A stretch of DNA of 64,000 nt from positions 1,984,001-2,048,000 of the forward strand of contig NC_015145.1 of assembly GCF_000189535.1 (NCBI RefSeq), written 5' to 3'. The stretch is from Pseudarthrobacter phenanthrenivorans Sphe3. GTDB lineage: Bacteria > Actinomycetota > Actinomycetes > Actinomycetales > Micrococcaceae. Below the pieces are notes generated by a model. It did no database searches. It had not been told where the DNA came from and saw nothing but the letters and a program-made list of their open reading frames with translations. The number at the start of each line of letters is the position of its first letter. Position 1 is the stretch's first letter. Positions 1 through 8,166 of this stretch are shown piece by piece. A program made the translations under genes and the position numbers.

Positions 1-77
1 CGGACGGTGTCACCCAAACCCGCAGCAACCAGCGCTGACCGCACACGGGCCACCGGCCCGCCGTCGTGCTCCGCCAT
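1..77 (-). CDS. Partial CDS, possible YbaK/EbsC-type aminoacyl-tRNA deacylase
   Basis: An ATG at 77 opens a minus-strand frame that runs off the left edge; about 25 residues are visible, starting MAEHDGGPVARVRSALVAAG. The start lies 3 bases past the stop of the SURF1 gene, so it looks like the last visible member of the same operon. The pattern RVRxAL..AGLxDTVR resembles the N-terminus of YbaK-type editing proteins, which remove misacylated amino acids from tRNA. With so few residues this is a guess; that a CDS starts here is safer than its product. Confidence 0.4.
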   Translation of the reverse strand, partial: MAEHDGGPVARVRSALVAAGLGDTV

Positions 78-80
78 GCC

Positions 81-956
81 CTAGTAGCCCTGCGCATCCA
101 GGAGGGCGTCTTCCTCTTCCTCCGCCGTCGCCTTCCTGGGCTTGCGGGAAGGGGAAGGACGACGGCGCGGTGCCCCGGCTGCCGTGCGCGGCGCACCCCC
201 GGGGGCCCCGTCGTCGTCCTCGGCATCAATGGCGGCATTGCGGGCCTGCTGCCGGGCGGCGTAGCCAAAGCCCACAAACATCAGCACGCCGAAGGCAAAC
301 CACTGCAGCGAGTACGACAAGTGCGTCCCCTCCTCGGTGGAGGGCTTCGGGAAAGGAAATGGCATCTCCGCCGCGGGCGGCGTCTCGGAAGCGAGCTGGC
401 CGTAGGCGCCGGTCAGCAGCGGGTAGCCCAGCTCTGCGGAGTACGCGTCGAGGTCGATGGAGGCCAGCTGCCCTTCCGGCGCGCCGCGCTGCAATTCAGG
501 TTCCGGATGCTTCAAACGCACGACGGCGGTGACGTCGCCAGAAGGAGGTTGCGGCACCGAATCGGGACTGCCGGGGTTGTTGTTGCCGATGGGCAGCCAC
601 CCGCGGTCGATCACCACGGTTTCGCCCGTGGTGAGCCGGAACGGGACAACCACCTCGTACCCGGGCTGCCCATTCAGGGGGCGGTTCCGGACAACGCGCT
701 GCCCGTCCGTCACGTAGGAGCCCTTCAGTTCCACCTGCGTCCACTCCATGGCCGGGTCCAGCCGGTTGAACTGCTCCCGGGCTTCGGCAAACGGAACAGG
801 GCTGGCTGAGTAGTTGGTGACCACGCGGTTGATTTCCGCCAGCGTCTCGGCGCGGCGGTCCATCTGCCAGCGGCCCAGGAACACGCACGCGGAAGCAAAG
901 ATCGCGGCCAGCAGGAGATAGCCCAGCCACTTGCTGGAGAAGAGGAAACGGTACAT
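81..956 (-). CDS. SURF1 family cytochrome oxidase biogenesis protein
   Basis: The 291-residue protein has the SURF1 layout: an N-terminal membrane segment (about residues 9-27, ending FLGRWQ), a long extracytoplasmic middle with RVVRNRPLNGQPGYEVV and VVIDRGWLP, a second membrane segment near residues 213-233, and a charged C-tail of about 55 residues. SURF1 proteins help assemble haem-copper cytochrome c oxidase. Its ATG directly follows the TGA of the upstream 88-residue gene with no gap, so the two are probably translationally coupled. No oxidase subunit is visible here, so the client enzyme is inferred. The basic and acidic low-complexity tail is an actinobacterial addition of unknown role. 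Confidence 0.9.
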   Translation of the reverse strand: MYRFLFSSKWLGYLLLAAIFASACVFLGRWQMDRRAETLAEINRVVTNYSASPVPFAEAREQFNRLDPAMEWTQVELKGSYVTDGQRVVRNRPLNGQPGYEVVVPFRLTTGETVVIDRGWLPIGNNNPGSPDSVPQPPSGDVTAVVRLKHPEPELQRGAPEGQLASIDLDAYSAELGYPLLTGAYGQLASETPPAAEMPFPFPKPSTEEGTHLSYSLQWFAFGVLMFVGFGYAARQQARNAAIDAEDDDGAPGGAPRTAAGAPRRRPSPSRKPRKATAEEEEDALLDAQGY

Positions 957-1223
957 TCAGTTGTCCTGCTCCAGGGCACCGGACGCGAGGTAGCGGTCCA
1001 GCGGCAGGGTTTCCTTCCAGAGGCCCCTGGTCTGCAGGTAGTCCTCCAGCCAGTCCCGGTGGTCGGCACAGGCCAGCCAGGTTTTGCGGCGCTCGGGGGA
1101 GTGGATCTTCGGGTTGTTCCAGAGCAGCTGCCACGACGCCTGTGACCGGCAGGCTTTGCGCGAGCAGATGGCGGCAGCCTCGGCTGCGGGATCAGTCCCC
1201 GCTGCGAAGTCAAAGATGCTCAT
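957..1223 (-). CDS. Small cysteine-containing conserved protein
   Basis: This is an 88-residue soluble protein of unknown function with cysteines at about 20, 25 and 51, the first two spaced CSRKAC, and a WLEDYL segment after a DHRDW motif. Small proteins of this kind sit next to SURF1 and DUF3099 genes in related actinobacteria. Its ATG overlaps the upstream DUF3099 stop as ATGA (1220-1223), and its stop abuts the SURF1 start, so it is the middle gene of a tightly coupled operon. Automatic annotations sometimes label such proteins acetone carboxylase; nothing in the sequence supports that. Confidence 0.75.
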   Translation of the reverse strand: MSIFDFAAGTDPAAEAAAICSRKACRSQASWQLLWNNPKIHSPERRKTWLACADHRDWLEDYLQTRGLWKETLPLDRYLASGALEQDN

Positions 1224-1654
1224 GATGCCTTCCGCTCCTGGCCGGATGTTGTGTCGTCGTCTTCATCAATCAGTTCGCCCTGCAGGACCTCGCTGCCGTG
1301 CCCATCCTCCGGAGAAGGGGCCGGCGGGCTCTCCAGCTCCGGCAGCGGCGCGGAATCCAGGAGCAGGTCGCTGTGCCCTTCAGCTTTGTCATTGCCGTTG
1401 GCGATCACCACGGCGATCCACGGGAGGAACACCGCTCCCGCCACGGCGATGATCTTGAACCAGCCGTCCACCACGAAAATCAGGACCAGGCACACCATGC
1501 GGATTCCCATGGCCAGCGCGTACTTGATCATGCGCTGGCGCATGTCCTCGGAATGCGCTCCGGCGGCGTCCGTGATGCTGTGGACCTCCGGATCGCTGGA
1601 GAACCGGCCGGGTTCTTCAGGCGCGGACTGTCCCGCATGGTTTTCAAGGGTCAC
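1220..1654 (-). CDS. DUF3099 domain membrane protein
   Basis: The 144-residue protein starts at a GTG (1654). It has a short N-tail with VHSITDAAGAHSEDMRQRM, two consecutive membrane helices (about residues 45-85, with GIRMVCLVLIFV and AGAVFLPWIAVVIAN), and a long acidic, proline-containing cytoplasmic tail. The SITDA...R...Y pattern before paired helices is typical of DUF3099, an actinobacterial family of unknown function. It is the first gene of the four-gene minus-strand operon with SURF1. The start is the least certain part, since no clear ribosome-binding site precedes it. Confidence 0.82.
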   Translation of the reverse strand: MTLENHAGQSAPEEPGRFSSDPEVHSITDAAGAHSEDMRQRMIKYALAMGIRMVCLVLIFVVDGWFKIIAVAGAVFLPWIAVVIANGNDKAEGHSDLLLDSAPLPELESPPAPSPEDGHGSEVLQGELIDEDDDTTSGQERKAS

Positions 1655-1738
1655 GGTGATTGATCACGCTCCAAAGGCTTACGTCAATTCTCTCACCATC
1701 GGCAGTGGCGCCCAAACCCGGCCCGGTGCTGGCGCTAA

Positions 1739-2533
<795 letters not shown>

Positions 2534-2659
2534 CCTTTCCGGCAAACTAGGCGCCGGGTGCTTCTTTGTGGGACTTGGACAAGGGAATCGCCGGGGCCCG
2601 CTGGCATGATGGACTGCAGACCATCAGCGATTTAGACGTTTCGAACAAAGGGAGCTCGT

Positions 2660-3424
2660 ATGGGACTGCTGGACAACAAGACCGCCATCGTGACCGGATC
2701 ATCACGCGGCATCGGCGCTGAAGTGGCCAAGATTCTCGCCGGCCAGGGTGCCGCCGTCGTAGTCAACTACCGCCAGAAGGCGCCGCGCGCCAACAAGGTG
2801 GTGCAGGGGATCGAAGCCGCGGGCGGCCGCGCCGTGGCGGTGGGCGCCGACCTCACCACCCAGGAAGGCGTGCAGGCCCTGGCCTCCGCTGCCATGGAAA
2901 ACTTCGGCTCACTGGACATCCTGGTGCTGAACGCCTCGGGCGGGATGGAAACCGGCATGGGCGAGGACTACGCGCTCAAGCTGAACCGCGACGCCCAGGT
3001 CAACATGCTCAACGCGGCCGTGCCCCTGATGAAGGAAGGCTCCCGCGTGGTGTTCGTGACCAGCCACCAGGCCCACTTCATCAACACCGTGCCCACCATG
3101 GAGGCCTACGAGCCGGTTGCCCGCAGCAAGCGTGCCGGGGAGGACGCCCTGCGCGACCTCATCCCGTCCCTGGCGGAGAAGGGCATCACCCTGGTTGTAG
3201 TGTCCGGCGACATGATCGAGGGCACCGTCACCGCAACACTCCTTGACCGCTCCACCCCCGGCGCCATCGAGGCCCGCCGCGCGGAGGCCGGGAAGCTGTA
3301 CTCCGTGGAAGAGTTCGCGGAGGTTGTGGCCGGCATGGTCACGGCCGACGTCGAATCCGGCCACACCGAATACGCCGGCGGTGCCGACTATTTCGGCAAG
3401 GGCGCTGACCAGCCCGCAAGCTAG
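2660..3424 (+). CDS. SDR family oxidoreductase with displaced catalytic Tyr
   Basis: This 254-residue protein has a Rossmann fold with IVTGSSRGIGAE at residues 10-21, a NASGG in place of NAG, and a serine in FVTSHQAHF. At the active site the expected YxxxK is not at normal spacing: it reads YEPVARSK, so the tyrosine is seven residues before the lysine instead of four. It follows fabG on the same strand, with AAAGGGAG before the ATG and a possible promoter in the 126-base gap. The substrate is unknown, and FabG function should not be assumed. Confidence 0.82.
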   Translation: MGLLDNKTAIVTGSSRGIGAEVAKILAGQGAAVVVNYRQKAPRANKVVQGIEAAGGRAVAVGADLTTQEGVQALASAAMENFGSLDILVLNASGGMETGMGEDYALKLNRDAQVNMLNAAVPLMKEGSRVVFVTSHQAHFINTVPTMEAYEPVARSKRAGEDALRDLIPSLAEKGITLVVVSGDMIEGTVTATLLDRSTPGAIEARRAEAGKLYSVEEFAEVVAGMVTADVESGHTEYAGGADYFGKGADQPAS

Positions 3425-3440
3425 GTTTTGCGACGCCCTA

Positions 3441-3501
3441 CGCGGGATGGCGGTTCGCGGCGATGTTCCTTTCGGACATTGCTGTGAACCGCCATCTCGC
3501 G
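3441..3501 (+). terminator. Long G-U-rich hairpin between convergent genes
   Basis: Arms 3441-3469 and 3474-3501 form a stem of about 28 bp around a TTTC loop. Most non-Watson-Crick positions are G opposite T, which pair as G-U only in plus-strand RNA. It lies between the SDR stop and the serB stop. It has no T-tract, so it may be a terminator or an RNA-stabilising structure for the SDR transcript. Confidence 0.55.
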
Positions 3502-3514
3502 GTTAAAGGGAGTG

Positions 3515-4408
3515 TCAGACGCCGGCGATGTGGCGTACGGCGTCGAGGTAGGGCATGTTGATGGCGGCATCAGCCACGGCGCGGACGGCAGGCTTCGCGT
3601 TGAACGCGACGCCGATTCCCGCTGCGCCGAGCATGTCCAGGTCGTTGGCGCCGTCGCCTACGGCCACGGTGTGTTCCAGGGCGATGCCTTCGGCTGCCGC
3701 CCACTCGCGCAGGTACTTTTCCTTGGCGGCCCGGTCCACCACCGCGCCCAGGACCTTGCCCGTCAGCGCGCCGTCCACAATTTCCAGTTCGTTGGCCTGC
3801 CAGTAGTCCAGGCCAAGCTCATTAGCGATCGGTGCCAGGATTTGGTTGAACCCGCCCGACACCACTGCCACCACATGGCCGGCGGCCTTGAATGCCGCCA
3901 CCAGCTCGGCGGCTCCGAGGCTTAGCTTCACTTCCTCGCGGACGGAGTGGACGACGGCGGCCGGCAGCCCGGCGAGCACGGCCACGCGGGCGTGGAGGCT
4001 TTGGGTGAAGTCCAGTTCCCCGCGCATGGCGGCTTCGGTGACCGCCGCAACCTCCTCACGCTTTCCGGCGTAGGCGGCCAGGAGTTCGATCACTTCCTGC
4101 TGGATCAGGGTGGAATCCACGTCCGTGATCAGGAGCTTGCGTTCGGCCGAGCGGAGTCCGGCGGGAACCAACGCGGTGTCAAAGCCGTGGGTGGCAGCCT
4201 CCGCCACCGCATGCCGGAGGGCCGCGAGTCCGGCGATCGTGGCATCCGGAAGCACGAGTTCGGCTGCGTGGACCTGGTACCGGTCGTCGCCCGAGGTTGT
4301 TTCGGACAGTATCGTCGCGCCCTGCCCGGCGAGGACGGAACGGAGCTGCTCCAGCCCGGTTGGAGTCAGATTTGGCCCATAGCTGACCGCAGTCACGTTC
4401 GAAGTCAT
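3515..4408 (-). CDS. serB: Phosphoserine phosphatase SerB
   Basis: A 297-residue HAD-superfamily enzyme that dephosphorylates phosphoserine in the last step of serine synthesis. The nucleophile motif DVDSTLIQQEVIELLA is near residue 90, followed by VVSGGFNQI (motif II) and VGDGANDLDML (motif III). An N-terminal domain of about 80 residues with VLAGQGATILSE is the ACT-like region seen in longer SerB proteins. The reading frame stays open upstream to 5188. The ATG at 4408 is chosen because the family N-terminus fits and TAAGAT lies 7 bases before it, a leaderless start. Confidence 0.92.
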   Translation of the reverse strand: MTSNVTAVSYGPNLTPTGLEQLRSVLAGQGATILSETTSGDDRYQVHAAELVLPDATIAGLAALRHAVAEAATHGFDTALVPAGLRSAERKLLITDVDSTLIQQEVIELLAAYAGKREEVAAVTEAAMRGELDFTQSLHARVAVLAGLPAAVVHSVREEVKLSLGAAELVAAFKAAGHVVAVVSGGFNQILAPIANELGLDYWQANELEIVDGALTGKVLGAVVDRAAKEKYLREWAAAEGIALEHTVAVGDGANDLDMLGAAGIGVAFNAKPAVRAVADAAINMPYLDAVRHIAGV

Positions 4409-4492
4409 GCCTGCAATCTTAGTCAGCGGGGAGGAATCCCTTGAATTTGATTGCGCCGCGGCAAACCGCCTGCACAATGACAGACTGTCCCG

Positions 4493-5182
4493 ATGGAGTG
4501 GACGCGCGCGAAGGACTGGCTGATCGGTGCAATTGGAATGCTCCTCGTCCTGGGGTTTGCGGCTGTGGTCCTGCTCTGGGCAGCGAGCGAACCGGGCGCG
4601 GGGGAGGCAGGACCTGTACCGCCGCCGGCCGGGGGTATCGAACGTATGCCGGGCGCGGTGCCTCCTGCCGGCCTGCGCGAGGACGAGGTGTGGCTGGCCG
4701 ACCTTTCGCTGGATGCCGGGACCGTGATAGCCGCGGGCTCGGCGCTCCGCGACGTCCGCGTTGTGGGGCAGGACGTGACGGCGGGGCCGGAGGGGCCGGT
4801 CGCTTCCCGGCTCGCCGTGGATGCGACCGTCCCCTTCGATGTTGTCGCCGCCGAGCTTGGCGAAGGGACCGAGGTCCGCGCCGCGGACGACGGCCAGGCG
4901 CTGGTGATCCGCACCGTCGAAGCGCTGGGGCGTGAACTTCAGGTGATTGCCACCGGCACGGTCGAGGTTGTGGCCGGCAGGCTCGTGGTCGAGCCACGCT
5001 CGATCGACTTCGGCGGGCCGGATTTCCTGTCCGACGCCACCGGGTCCATCGTGCGGGGGCTCGTAACCATAGAGCATGACATTGAGGGCCTGCCCGAAGG
5101 ACTCGTGCTTCAGGACGTCGCCGTTCAAGGCAACGGTTTCCGGGCCAGCCTCCGGGGCGAGGACGTCAAGCTCGTCCGGTAA
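4493..5182 (+). CDS. DUF2993/LmeA-like envelope protein
   Basis: The 229-residue protein has one N-terminal membrane anchor (residues 10-30, LIGAIGMLLVLGFAAVVLLW) followed by an extracytoplasmic domain. Repeated patterns such as VASRLAVDATVPFDVV, VEVVAGRLVVEPRSIDFGG and LPEGLVLQDVAVQGNGF are typical of DUF2993. That family includes mycobacterial LmeA, a lipid-binding protein acting in lipomannan maturation. Here the role is inferred only as an envelope lipid-binding protein. It is divergent from serB across an 84-base gap, with a possible CACAAT -10 at 4473 and little room for a leader. Confidence 0.75.
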   Translation: MEWTRAKDWLIGAIGMLLVLGFAAVVLLWAASEPGAGEAGPVPPPAGGIERMPGAVPPAGLREDEVWLADLSLDAGTVIAAGSALRDVRVVGQDVTAGPEGPVASRLAVDATVPFDVVAAELGEGTEVRAADDGQALVIRTVEALGRELQVIATGTVEVVAGRLVVEPRSIDFGGPDFLSDATGSIVRGLVTIEHDIEGLPEGLVLQDVAVQGNGFRASLRGEDVKLVR

Positions 5183-5250
5183 CTTCACGTGCTGTCCGCC
5201 CGGGGCACCGGTTATCAGTCAGCCTCTCTTTTGTCCTAGTCTCTACTCCT

Positions 5251-6036
5251 ATGAGTGATGTTCTGGAATTGGCTTCCGTCAGCGTTGTCCGAGGTAAAAA
5301 GACCCTGCTGGACAAGGTTGACTGGGAAGTCAATGAAGGCGAACGCTGGGTGATCCTCGGCCCCAACGGCGCCGGCAAGACAACACTTCTGCAGATCGCT
5401 GCCGCCCGCCTGCATCCCAGCAGCGGAAAAGCCGGCATCCTTGATGAAACCCTCGGGCGCACGGACGTCTTTGAACTGCGCCCCCGCATTGGGCTTTCCT
5501 CTGCAGCGCTGGCTACCCAGATTCCTGAACACGAGAAGGTCCTCAACGTGGTGGTCACCGCCGCCTATGGTGTCACCGGCCGCTGGCGCGAGGGGTACGA
5601 GCGCGACGACGAGCGCCGGGCTTTCCGCCTCCTCAATGACTGGGGGATGGGGCCGCTTCTTAACCGGACCTTTGCCACCCTGTCAGAGGGGGAGCGCAAG
5701 CGCGTCCAGATCGCCCGCGCCCTGATGACCGATCCCGAGCTGCTGCTGCTGGATGAACCGGCAGCAGGACTGGACCTGGGCGGCCGCGAGGAACTTGTCC
5801 ACAAGCTCGGTGAGCTGGCCAGCGACGAGGCTGCACCTGCCATGGTGCTGGTGACGCACCACCTCGAGGAGGTCCCGCCCGGCTTCACGCACGCCATGCT
5901 GCTGCGCGACGGCGGCGTGGTGGCCGCCGGCCCCATCACCGAGGTGCTGAGCGCCGAAAACCTGAGCGAGACTTTTGGTCTTGACCTGGAGGTGACCGTC
6001 AACGGCGGCCGGTACACCGCCGTCGCCCGCCGCTAA
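5251..6036 (+). CDS. ABC transporter ATP-binding protein
   Basis: A 261-residue stand-alone ATPase with Walker A GPNGAGKT (near residue 36), a variant signature LSEGERKR in place of LSGGQ, Walker B LLLLDEPAAG and the switch histidine in VLVTHHLEE. It resembles ModF/FepC-like ATPases. No permease or binding protein is adjacent; the next gene encodes a TauE-type permease that does not use ABC ATPases. The substrate is unknown, and a non-transport role is possible. TAGTCT lies 8 bases before the ATG, suggesting a near-leaderless transcript. Confidence 0.85.
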   Translation: MSDVLELASVSVVRGKKTLLDKVDWEVNEGERWVILGPNGAGKTTLLQIAAARLHPSSGKAGILDETLGRTDVFELRPRIGLSSAALATQIPEHEKVLNVVVTAAYGVTGRWREGYERDDERRAFRLLNDWGMGPLLNRTFATLSEGERKRVQIARALMTDPELLLLDEPAAGLDLGGREELVHKLGELASDEAAPAMVLVTHHLEEVPPGFTHAMLLRDGGVVAAGPITEVLSAENLSETFGLDLEVTVNGGRYTAVARR

Positions 6037-6053
6037 GGCGGCAGCGCAGCACC

Positions 6054-6839
6054 TTGGACCTTCTCAGCAGCACTTTTGTGTCCGTTGCCGGCCTCTGGGC
6101 CGGCATGATCAACGCCGTGGTAGGCTCCGGCACCCTGGTGACGTTCCCCGTGCTTATTGCCCTGGGCATCACGCCCGTGGTGGCCTCGATGAGCAACGCC
6201 ATGGGCCTGGTGGCAGGCGGCGCCGCCGGAGCCTTCGGGTACCGCAGGGAACTGAAGGGCCGCGGCCGGCAGCTGATGCGGCTCCTGCCGGCCTCGCTCC
6301 TGGGCGGCATCTCCGGTGCGTGGCTGCTCCTGCACCTCCCCGAAGAGGTGTTCCACTATGTTGCGCCCGTCCTGATCGTCCTGGCCCTGCTGATGGTGGT
6401 CTTCCAGCCCCGGCTGCAAACCTGGGTGCGCACCCGCGAGGAGAACCCGGAGCACGCCGTGCGGGACAAGAGGCACGGCATCCTGCTGGTGGTGCTGGTC
6501 TACCTTGCCGGCGTGTATGGCGGCTACTTCGTGGCTGCCCAGGGGATCCTGCTGGTGGGCATCCTGGGCATTTTCCTCACCGGCACCATCCAGAACGCCA
6601 ACGCCATGAAGAACATCCTGGTGCTGGGCGTGAATCTCGTGGCCGCCGTATCCTACATGCTGTTCGCCTTCGATCGGATCAACTGGCTCGTGGTGCTGCT
6701 CATCGCCATCAGCTCAAGCGTCGGCGGGATCCTTGGCGCCAAAGTGGGCCGGAAGCTCCCGCCCACAGTGCTCCGGGGCGTCATCCTGGTCCTGGGGCTC
6801 GTTGCGCTGGGAGTCATGATCACCGATCTGCTGCAATAA
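6054..6839 (+). CDS. TauE/SafE (TSUP) family membrane permease
   Basis: This 261-residue integral membrane protein has about eight helices and the family marks: an N-terminal AGLWAGMINAVVGSGTLVTFP and a second-half repeat VYLAGVYGGYFVAAQGI. TSUP proteins export or import sulfite, sulfoacetate or other small organic anions; the substrate here is unknown. The best start is a TTG at 6054, 17 bases after the ABC ATPase stop, so the two are likely co-transcribed. The frame has no closer ATG. Confidence 0.85.
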   Translation: MDLLSSTFVSVAGLWAGMINAVVGSGTLVTFPVLIALGITPVVASMSNAMGLVAGGAAGAFGYRRELKGRGRQLMRLLPASLLGGISGAWLLLHLPEEVFHYVAPVLIVLALLMVVFQPRLQTWVRTREENPEHAVRDKRHGILLVVLVYLAGVYGGYFVAAQGILLVGILGIFLTGTIQNANAMKNILVLGVNLVAAVSYMLFAFDRINWLVVLLIAISSSVGGILGAKVGRKLPPTVLRGVILVLGLVALGVMITDLLQ

Positions 6840-6846
6840 TCACCCG

Positions 6847-7656
6847 GTGACAATCCACTACCTCGAATCCGCGGCAGATCCGCGCGTGTCCGATTACACG
6901 CAGCTCACGGACGTCCACCTGCGCAAGCTCCGCGAGCCCGCCGAAGGCATGTACATTGCCGAGTCATCCCGTGTGCTGCGCCGCGCCCTGGCCGCCGGGC
7001 ACCAGCCCCGGTCGTTCTTCCTGGCGGAGAAGTGGCTCGATGACCTGCAGGACGTCCTTGGCGCCTACCCTGACGTGCCTGCCTTCATTGGCAGCGCGGC
7101 CCTCCTGGAGGAGATCACCGGATTCCACCTGCACCGCGGCGCCATGGCCGCCATGCAGCGCCCGGCGCCGGTTCCGCTGCCGGATCTGCTGGCTGGGGCG
7201 CGCAGGGTGGCCGTCCTGGAGGACATCGTGGACCACACGAACGTGGGCGCCATCTTCCGCTCCGCGGCCGCCCTGGATATCGACGCCGTCCTCGTGTCCC
7301 CCCGCTGCGGTGATCCGCTGTACCGGCGGAGCGTGCGGGTCAGCATGGGCACGGTTTTCCAAGTTCCATGGGCCCGGCTTTCCAGCTGGCCGCAGGACCT
7401 GTACCTGCTGAAGGAGCACGGCTTCACCGTCGCCGCCCTGGAGCTGACCGCGGATGCCCGGGACGTGGACGCCGTCGCAGCCCAGAACCCCGAAAAGCTC
7501 GCGCTGGTGCTCGGCACCGAGGGGGCCGGCATGAGCGCAGAGACGCTCGCCGCCGTCGACCTCGCCGTCAAGATTCCCATGCGGAACGGCGTTGATTCGC
7601 TCAACGTGGCAGCAGCCTCGGCCGTGGCGTTCTGGGAGCTGCGCGCCCGGGATTAG
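6847..7656 (+). CDS. TrmH/SpoU family RNA methyltransferase
   Basis: A 269-residue SPOUT methyltransferase. The N-terminal substrate-binding part contains SDYTQLTDVHLRKL and EGMYIAESSRVLRRAL. The C-terminal trefoil-knot domain has NVGAIFRSAAAL (motif 1), LVLGTEGAGM (motif 2) and IPMRNGVDSLNVAAASAVAFWEL (motif 3). It methylates a ribose 2'-OH in tRNA or rRNA; the exact site cannot be told. It starts at a GTG 7 bases after the TSUP stop, which suggests coupling. Confidence 0.88.
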   Translation: MTIHYLESAADPRVSDYTQLTDVHLRKLREPAEGMYIAESSRVLRRALAAGHQPRSFFLAEKWLDDLQDVLGAYPDVPAFIGSAALLEEITGFHLHRGAMAAMQRPAPVPLPDLLAGARRVAVLEDIVDHTNVGAIFRSAAALDIDAVLVSPRCGDPLYRRSVRVSMGTVFQVPWARLSSWPQDLYLLKEHGFTVAALELTADARDVDAVAAQNPEKLALVLGTEGAGMSAETLAAVDLAVKIPMRNGVDSLNVAAASAVAFWELRARD

Positions 7657-7670
7657 GGGGCCGCAGCAGG

Positions 7671-7700
7671 TTCGCGGGCGCCCTGGACATCCGCTATGAT
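7671..7700 (+). promoter_or_regulatory. Candidate promoter of the L31 gene
   Basis: TTCGCG (7671-7676) and TATGAT (7695-7700) are separated by 18 bases. Transcription would start about 92 bases before the L31 ATG, leaving a leader that can fold. The -35 is weak. Confidence 0.45.
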
Positions 7701-7707
7701 TGATAGC

Positions 7708-7780
7708 TGGCCGTCCTGCGCTTTCCGGCGCGGAACGCGGCCATCCCATTCATACCTGGCAGCTGGCAAAATCCAGTTGC
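7708..7780 (+). promoter_or_regulatory. Structured 5' leader of the L31 mRNA
   Basis: Two hairpins follow one another. The first spans 7708-7743 (TGGCCG pairs with CGGCCA, with TCC and GCGC pairs inside and small bulges). The second spans 7759-7780, an 8-bp stem closing the loop CAAAAT. They end 19 bases before the ATG. Ribosomal protein mRNAs often carry such leaders for autogenous control, which is inferred here. Confidence 0.4.
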
Positions 7781-7799
7781 GTGAACAAAAGGTCCCATT

Positions 7800-8057
7800 A
7801 TGAAGTCTGATATCCACCCGAAGTACGAAGCTGTTGTTTTCAACGACCTGGCTTCCGGCGTCAAGTTCCTGACCAAGTCCACCGTTTCCTCCTCGAAGAC
7901 CATCGAGTGGGAAGACGGCAACACCTACCCGGTCATCGACGTCGAAATCTCCTCCGAGTCCCACCCGTTCTACACGGGCAAGCAGCGCATCATGGACTCC
8001 GCAGGCCGCGTCGAGCGCTTCAACGCTCGCTTCAAGGGCTTCGGCGGCAAGAAGTAA
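7800..8057 (+). CDS. rpmE2: Type B 50S ribosomal protein L31
   Basis: The 85-residue protein begins [20 protein letters not shown] and ends [10 protein letters not shown]. It lacks the CxxC zinc-binding cysteines of type A L31, which makes it the zinc-independent type B (C-minus) form. It is a large-subunit protein near the central protuberance and contacts the small subunit. In many bacteria this form is induced by zinc limitation through Zur; no clear Zur box was found. It is a single-gene unit with its own promoter, leader and terminator. Confidence 0.95.
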   Translation: MKSDIHPKYEAVVFNDLASGVKFLTKSTVSSSKTIEWEDGNTYPVIDVEISSESHPFYTGKQRIMDSAGRVERFNARFKGFGGKK

Positions 8058-8081
8058 CCACTTCTCCCCAAGCTTCAAGGG

Positions 8082-8112
8082 AAAGCCCGCACCGGCAATG
8101 GTGCGGGCTTTT
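8082..8112 (+). terminator. Rho-independent terminator of rpmE2
   Basis: A perfect 12-bp stem (AAAGCCCGCACC at 8082-8093 with GGTGCGGGCTTT at 8100-8111) closes a 6-base loop and runs into T residues. It lies 24 bases past the L31 stop. Confidence 0.88.
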
Positions 8113-8166
8113 CGCGTTCAGGGCCCCGCTTCGCATCGGGCTGCATTTCTGGGGCAGGATGGACAC

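Noticed and set aside
4409..5188. N-terminal extension of serB to 557 residues
   Set aside because: The added residues are antisense to the LmeA-like gene and read as low-complexity; a leaderless promoter marks ATG 4408.
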